From Candidatus Cloacimonadota bacterium (GTDB taxonomy: Bacteria > Cloacimonadota > Cloacimonadia > Cloacimonadales > TCS61): a DNA stretch of 18,259 nt. The DNA lies in the NCBI GenBank assembly GCA_030628755.1, contig DAOVQH010000009.1, positions 1 through 18,259 on the forward strand, given 5' to 3'. Below are positions 15,488 to 18,259 of this stretch, piece after piece. The translations under genes and the position numbers were made by a program. A model generated the notes under the pieces. It worked only from the letters and a program-made list of their open reading frames with translations, was not told where the DNA came from and searched no databases. The stretch's first letter is position 1. Every line of letters starts with the position of its first letter.

Positions 15488-16098
15488 ATGAGAATATATA
15501 CATTGATGGATTTAATTTTTATTATCTCGCTTTGAAATACTCAAATTTCAAATGGCTTGATTTTAAGGCTTTATTTCAAAAGATACTATCTCCCCAAAAT
15601 GAAATTTTAAAAATCAAATATTTTACTGCTCATGTTTCCGGAAAGTATGATCAGGATAAACCGATAAGGCAGAATATATATTTGAATGCATTACAAAAAT
15701 ATATTCCTGAAATTGAGATCATTAAAGGTCATTTCCAAACCCATGAAGTGAAAATGCCAACAGCCAAGAATCCAAGAAAGAAAGTTAAAGTTTTGAAAAC
15801 AGAAGAGAAGTGTACGGATGTCAGTTTAGCTGTTCATTTAGTTAATGATGGTTGGAAGGGTTTATATGAATGTGCAGTAGTTCTTTCTAACGATGGAGAC
15901 CTTCTGGAAGCTTTGAGGATTGTGCACGATGAATTAGGGTTATGTGTTGGTTTAGTAACTCCGAGGAAGGCAAGAATATCAAAATCTTTACTAAAATATG
16001 CAAAGTTCCAAAAGAGAATTGGAAATAATCTCCTGCGAAATAGTCAATTACCCAATCCCATTCCAAATATTAACATTTATAAACCATCAAGTTGGTAG
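15488..16098 (+). pseudogene. NYN-domain (PIN-like) ribonuclease with a 2-bp frameshift near the start
   Basis: ATG 15488 reads MRIYT then leaves the frame. Removing two bases from the ATATAT tract (15494-15499) gives MRIYIDGFNFYYLALKYSNF joined to the long frame ending at 16098, about 202 residues. IDGFN (D6, N9) is the first acidic motif of NYN nucleases; EKCTDV (E106, D110) and LSNDGDL (D135, D137) are the other metal-binding motifs. The uninterrupted frame as it stands has only a TTG start at 15532, which would omit D6 and N9, so I regard the AT slip as real damage, phase variation or a sequencing error. NYN proteins cut RNA and occur in toxin and defence settings. The gene converges with the hydrolase gene (34 bp apart) and sits beside the SIR2 and restriction-modification genes. 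The C-terminal tail (QLPNPIPNINIYKPSSW) has no recognised domain. Confidence 0.75.
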
Positions 16099-16132
16099 GG
16101 CATATATTCAATTGTGATAGAATAACCTGCAA

Positions 16133-17653
16133 TTAATCTTTTTCAACCCCCACAACTATCCCATTCACCCAGATTGCTTTCCTATCGAAGTTCTTCAGGA
16201 AGTTCTCAATCATAAATTCACGGTCTATATTTGTGTGGTCGTTGAAAACTTCTTTTCCGTTAATATTCACAGTAACAGGGTTTTTCAGATTAACCATATC
16301 CGGGTGAATGTATATTGCCAGTTCCTCAACCCGGGAAGTTTCAATTTCAAAATGGTTTCCCCAGTATTTTGCTTTAACTGCTCCGGAAGGTTTATTTAAT
16401 ATGAAAGCATCGTAATATTCAATTTCTGGAAATTGACCGAATAATTTTACTTCTTTATTATCACGAAGAACGGTTAAATAAACTTTATCCCCTCTTTTTT
16501 TGAAGGTTTTCAGCCCGCTCAGTTTTTCTATATTTTCCACATCTTTTCCATCCATTTTAATTACAATATCATCCTTTTTCAAACCCATACTATCAGCAGT
16601 GGAACCCTCAATAACATCTCTTACTTTTACGCCCTTTCCTTCAAATTTTTCATCATGATAAAACCCAAACTGAATTCTCTTATTTTCCATTTTTATGTTG
16701 TATTCTTTTTGCCATTCTTTGGGTGATTCCAGGGTATCGAGTTTAGTTATTTCCAACCAGTCACAACGGCTGAATTCAGGAATGGAGGATTCCCATAAGA
16801 TTTCACTTCTGAAAATATCCCGCGCATGGTTTTTCATATCTTCGACCATAATTGGAATATCCACATCTGCATAGGTGAAATCGTGACCGATTCCCCAATA
16901 CTCTTTATAGAGAAGGTCTGCTCCAGCCAGAAGGGAAAGTTCCATCAGGAGTCTCATATCAGATGAGGGATAAAGACTATCCTCGTCTGTATTGATAGCA
17001 CGCGAATGCCTATTTTGCATGTTAGGTAAGTAAGCAGGTTTTTGAGTTACTCTGGAACCTACAGAAATAAATCCGTTCAAAGGATAAAATGCAGCAAATA
17101 AATTTGGGTCTGTAAGAGCAAAATGAAAGGAAGCTGAACCTCCATCTGAAAAACCTGTCATATAAATTCTGTTATCATTAATGTTGTAATTTTCCTTTAA
17201 ATTCCTGATCTGGGTTTTGATATTTTCCATTCCAACCAGTTCCCACCAGATTGTATATTGATTGCCCTCAGGAAAGAGAAAAAACCAGTTATTCTGAACT
17301 TCTTTAGGAAATAAAGCTGTAACTTCATGAGTATATTCCAAGAAGTCTTCAATGAATTCTTTTCTTCCCACTCCACCATGAAGATAGACCAGAAGGGGAG
17401 CAGGATTAGCGTGATCGTAATTCTGTGGAATATGAATAAAATAAGGAGCAGTTAATGTGTCATTTATTACGTTCTCTTTTTGCAGGAATACTCCGGTGCT
17501 TTCCGGTTTTTCATATTCATTCCAGTTTGAAAGCAAGACAAACAGTGAATCGTTTGAAATTGTAGGGTTATCCTTTAATAAATCGATCTTATTGTATTCT
17601 GAAAATAACATGCAGCAAATTATCAGGAAAATTGCTATAAATAATCTTTTCAT
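16133..17653 (-). CDS. Secreted alpha/beta hydrolase (esterase-like) with a PDZ domain
   Basis: 506 residues from ATG 17653, chosen over the longer frame starting at 17740 because that extension is translated from the mobile repeat, while SD GAGGG lies 6 nt before this ATG and a signal peptide follows at once (KR then hydrophobic 4-18, cleavage near residue 18). The catalytic half has the oxyanion strand LVYLHGG (88-94), nucleophile GFSDGG (Ser169) and a late His in GIGHDF (His257), as in secreted esterases and polyhydroxybutyrate-depolymerase-like enzymes; the acid residue is not assigned. Residues about 328-410 form a PDZ domain (GVKVRDVIEGSTADSMGLKKDDIVIKMDG is split by this short quote limit; key part GLKKDDIVIKMDG). 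A C-terminal stretch of about 95 residues is unassigned. Likely periplasmic or exported; substrate unknown. A mobile element sits 29 bp upstream of the start. Confidence 0.85.
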   Translation of the reverse strand: MKRLFIAIFLIICCMLFSEYNKIDLLKDNPTISNDSLFVLLSNWNEYEKPESTGVFLQKENVINDTLTAPYFIHIPQNYDHANPAPLLVYLHGGVGRKEFIEDFLEYTHEVTALFPKEVQNNWFFLFPEGNQYTIWWELVGMENIKTQIRNLKENYNINDNRIYMTGFSDGGSASFHFALTDPNLFAAFYPLNGFISVGSRVTQKPAYLPNMQNRHSRAINTDEDSLYPSSDMRLLMELSLLAGADLLYKEYWGIGHDFTYADVDIPIMVEDMKNHARDIFRSEILWESSIPEFSRCDWLEITKLDTLESPKEWQKEYNIKMENKRIQFGFYHDEKFEGKGVKVRDVIEGSTADSMGLKKDDIVIKMDGKDVENIEKLSGLKTFKKRGDKVYLTVLRDNKEVKLFGQFPEIEYYDAFILNKPSGAVKAKYWGNHFEIETSRVEELAIYIHPDMVNLKNPVTVNINGKEVFNDHTNIDREFMIENFLKNFDRKAIWVNGIVVGVEKD

Positions 17654-17681
17654 TTTTTCCCTCTTATTTATATAAGATAAA

Positions 17682-17892
17682 AAGGGTTCTGCATAATTGG
17701 GCAAAATTTCAGAAACCATTAAAATGGTTGAAATTTTCATATGTGGGTTTGATTATTTCCCACAACTGAAGTTGTGGGTTAATCCTATATTCAGCATATC
17801 ATTAACCCACAGTTTTAACTGTGGGAAAAGATGCTACTCCTAAACCTGCATTTAACCACTTCAGTGGTTTAAATGAATTATGCAGAACTCAT
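17682..17892 (-). mobile_element. Short non-autonomous mobile element (copy 2, core inverted)
   Basis: 211 bp bounded by the 11-bp direct repeat TATAAGATAAA (17671-17681 and 17893-17903). The plus-strand ends are AAGGGTTCTGCATAATT and AATTATGCAGAACTCAT, matching copy 1, but the core is the reverse complement of copy 1: AACCATT, CCCACAACT, CCCACAGTT and AACCACT dyads come in the opposite order. Hairpin sequences are conserved while the spacers between them have diverged. The element lies in the 5' leader of the hydrolase gene, and its core faces that gene as copy 1 faces the ATG at 11086. Confidence 0.88.
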
Positions 17893-17902
17893 TATAAGAT
17901 AA

Positions 17903-18056
17903 ATGATATCTGCAAAATAGCATTTGCTTGTCATTCCGTGCTTGATGCGGAATCTAAAATCCTTTCCCCACTTTCGTGAGGACGAGTATTTAATTGGATT
18001 CCCGTTTTCACGGGAATGACAAATAAAGTAATACACCCTAATTTTACAGAACTCAT
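17903..18056. mobile_element. Third element with related termini and a different core
   Basis: The right end CCTAATTTTACAGAACTCAT (18037-18056) matches the right end of copy 1 at 18 of 20 bases. The left end ATGATATCTGCAAAATAGCAT resembles the inverted terminus ATGAGTTCTGCATAATTCAT. The 154-bp body is the GTCATTCC repeat rather than the four-hairpin core. No clean target duplication is visible (TTATA on both sides only). It abuts copy 2, and its right tip provides the stop codon of the gene to the right. Confidence 0.5.
17928..18022. repeat. GTCATTCC...GGAATGAC palindromic repeat
   Basis: TTGTCATTCC (17928-17937) and GGAATGACAA (18013-18022) are perfect 10-bp ends. Inside the right half, ATTCCCG-ttttca-CGGGAAT is a strong hairpin. 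This is the common intergenic repeat style found in many unrelated bacterial genomes. Confidence 0.75.
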
Positions 18057-18259
18057 TTATACCAGGTGATAGAAATTTCATCAATATCTTCCGGATTGTC
18101 GAGGGGGAAGTTAAATTTTTGCAGAACCTTTAAGTATCTTTTTCTTGTTTTTGGAGGGATTGTAATGCGTGATATTTTACTGGCAATCAGTTCACCCGAT
18201 TTTGTATAAATCTCGATCAATACAGATTTCTTCAATTCAATGCTGGCTCGACTGGAAAC
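18053..18259 (-). CDS. C-terminal end of an unidentified protein (5' end beyond window)
   Basis: The frame is open from the right edge (VSSRASIELKKS...) for 68 codons to TGA 18055-18053. The strand-like pattern (SVLIEIYTKSGELIASKISR, then ITIPPKTRKRYLKVLQKF) resembles the end of a small beta-sandwich domain such as those with extended FxLYD-type folds; I cannot name it. The stop codon falls inside the tip of the adjacent repeat element (ATGAGT on the minus strand), so the original C-terminus may have been different. The internal TTG at 18235 is not needed as a start. Confidence 0.6.
   Translation of the reverse strand, partial: VSSRASIELKKSVLIEIYTKSGELIASKISRITIPPKTRKRYLKVLQKFNFPLDNPEDIDEISITWYK

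Larger units (their letters stand above)
15300..15491 (+). pseudogene. Small ORF upstream of the NYN gene, broken by an in-frame TAG
   Basis: ATG 15300 opens MPSIIWSDYPDFSEDEFGRV, then TAG 15360-15362. The same frame then stays open for 42 more codons (VKSFKKKFDIKNVINIL..., EFITPREFLLAARLSKGN) to TGA 15489-15491, which overlaps the ATG of the NYN gene as ATGA. With the TAG read through the product would be 63 residues. The stop-free extension and the coupling to the next gene suggest a former real gene paired with the nuclease, possibly an antitoxin or accessory subunit; that role is a guess. Its first 39 bp duplicate 11086-11124. The hairpins at 15432-15478 lie within the proposed coding part, which is a reason for caution. 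Confidence 0.4.

Noticed and set aside
15532..16098. TTG at 15532 as the true NYN start
   Set aside because: It removes the IDGFN catalytic motif, which is encoded just upstream in the same frame, and has no SD.
17654..17740. Longer N-terminus for the hydrolase (start at 17740)
   Set aside because: The extra 29 codons are translated from the mobile element and its target duplication, and they would bury the signal peptide; SD and signal peptide both point to ATG 17653.

Overview
The window comes from an AT-rich bacterial chromosome whose intergenic regions are crowded with short palindromic repeats. The type-2 isoleucyl-tRNA synthetase, the DUF1015 protein, Shine-Dalgarno (SD) led genes and the multi-hairpin repeats suggest a Gram-negative of the Fibrobacterota/Chlorobiota/Bacteroidota or Cloacimonadota side of the tree. 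This placement is an inference; nothing in the window fixes the phylum.

Layout. Bases 1-6364 are a housekeeping block on the minus strand: a small zinc-ribbon protein, ileS and a DUF1015 gene in close succession, then, after a palindrome-rich gap, rimO running off the left edge. Bases 6365-7319 hold no gene. They contain a duplicated 73-bp repeat and many dyads. Bases 7320-10562 encode one 1080-residue nuclease-methyltransferase (single-chain restriction-modification, with a type ISP-like C-terminus but no helicase). Bases 10563-11353 hold two gene-start remnants and a 209-bp mobile element. A long SIR2-domain protein resembling defence-associated sirtuins follows on the minus strand (15061-11354). 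A small ORF and a NYN-family nuclease gene lie on the plus strand (15300-16098). A secreted alpha/beta hydrolase with a PDZ domain (17653-16133), more mobile repeats, and the 3' end of another gene complete the window.

The middle third (7.3-16.1 kb) looks like a small defence island inserted beside translation genes, partly in decay. The SIR2 gene has an in-frame TAA between its GAGFS motif and the rest of the domain. The small ORF has an in-frame TAG. The NYN gene needs a 2-bp correction in an AT tract to recover its first catalytic motif. All three lesions lie within about 570 bp, while every large gene elsewhere is intact. A perfect 39-bp direct repeat, equal to the first 13 codons of the small ORF, flanks the SIR2 unit, as if that unit had inserted into the start of the ORF.

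The most distinctive DNA signal is a family of short mobile elements. Two copies (10851-11059 and 17682-17892) have matching ends, 11-bp target-site duplications and the same four-hairpin core. Each sits just upstream of the SD of a start codon (27-29 bp away), with the core in the same orientation relative to that gene. A third element (17903-18056) shares the termini but carries a different core, and its tip supplies the stop codon of the neighbouring gene.
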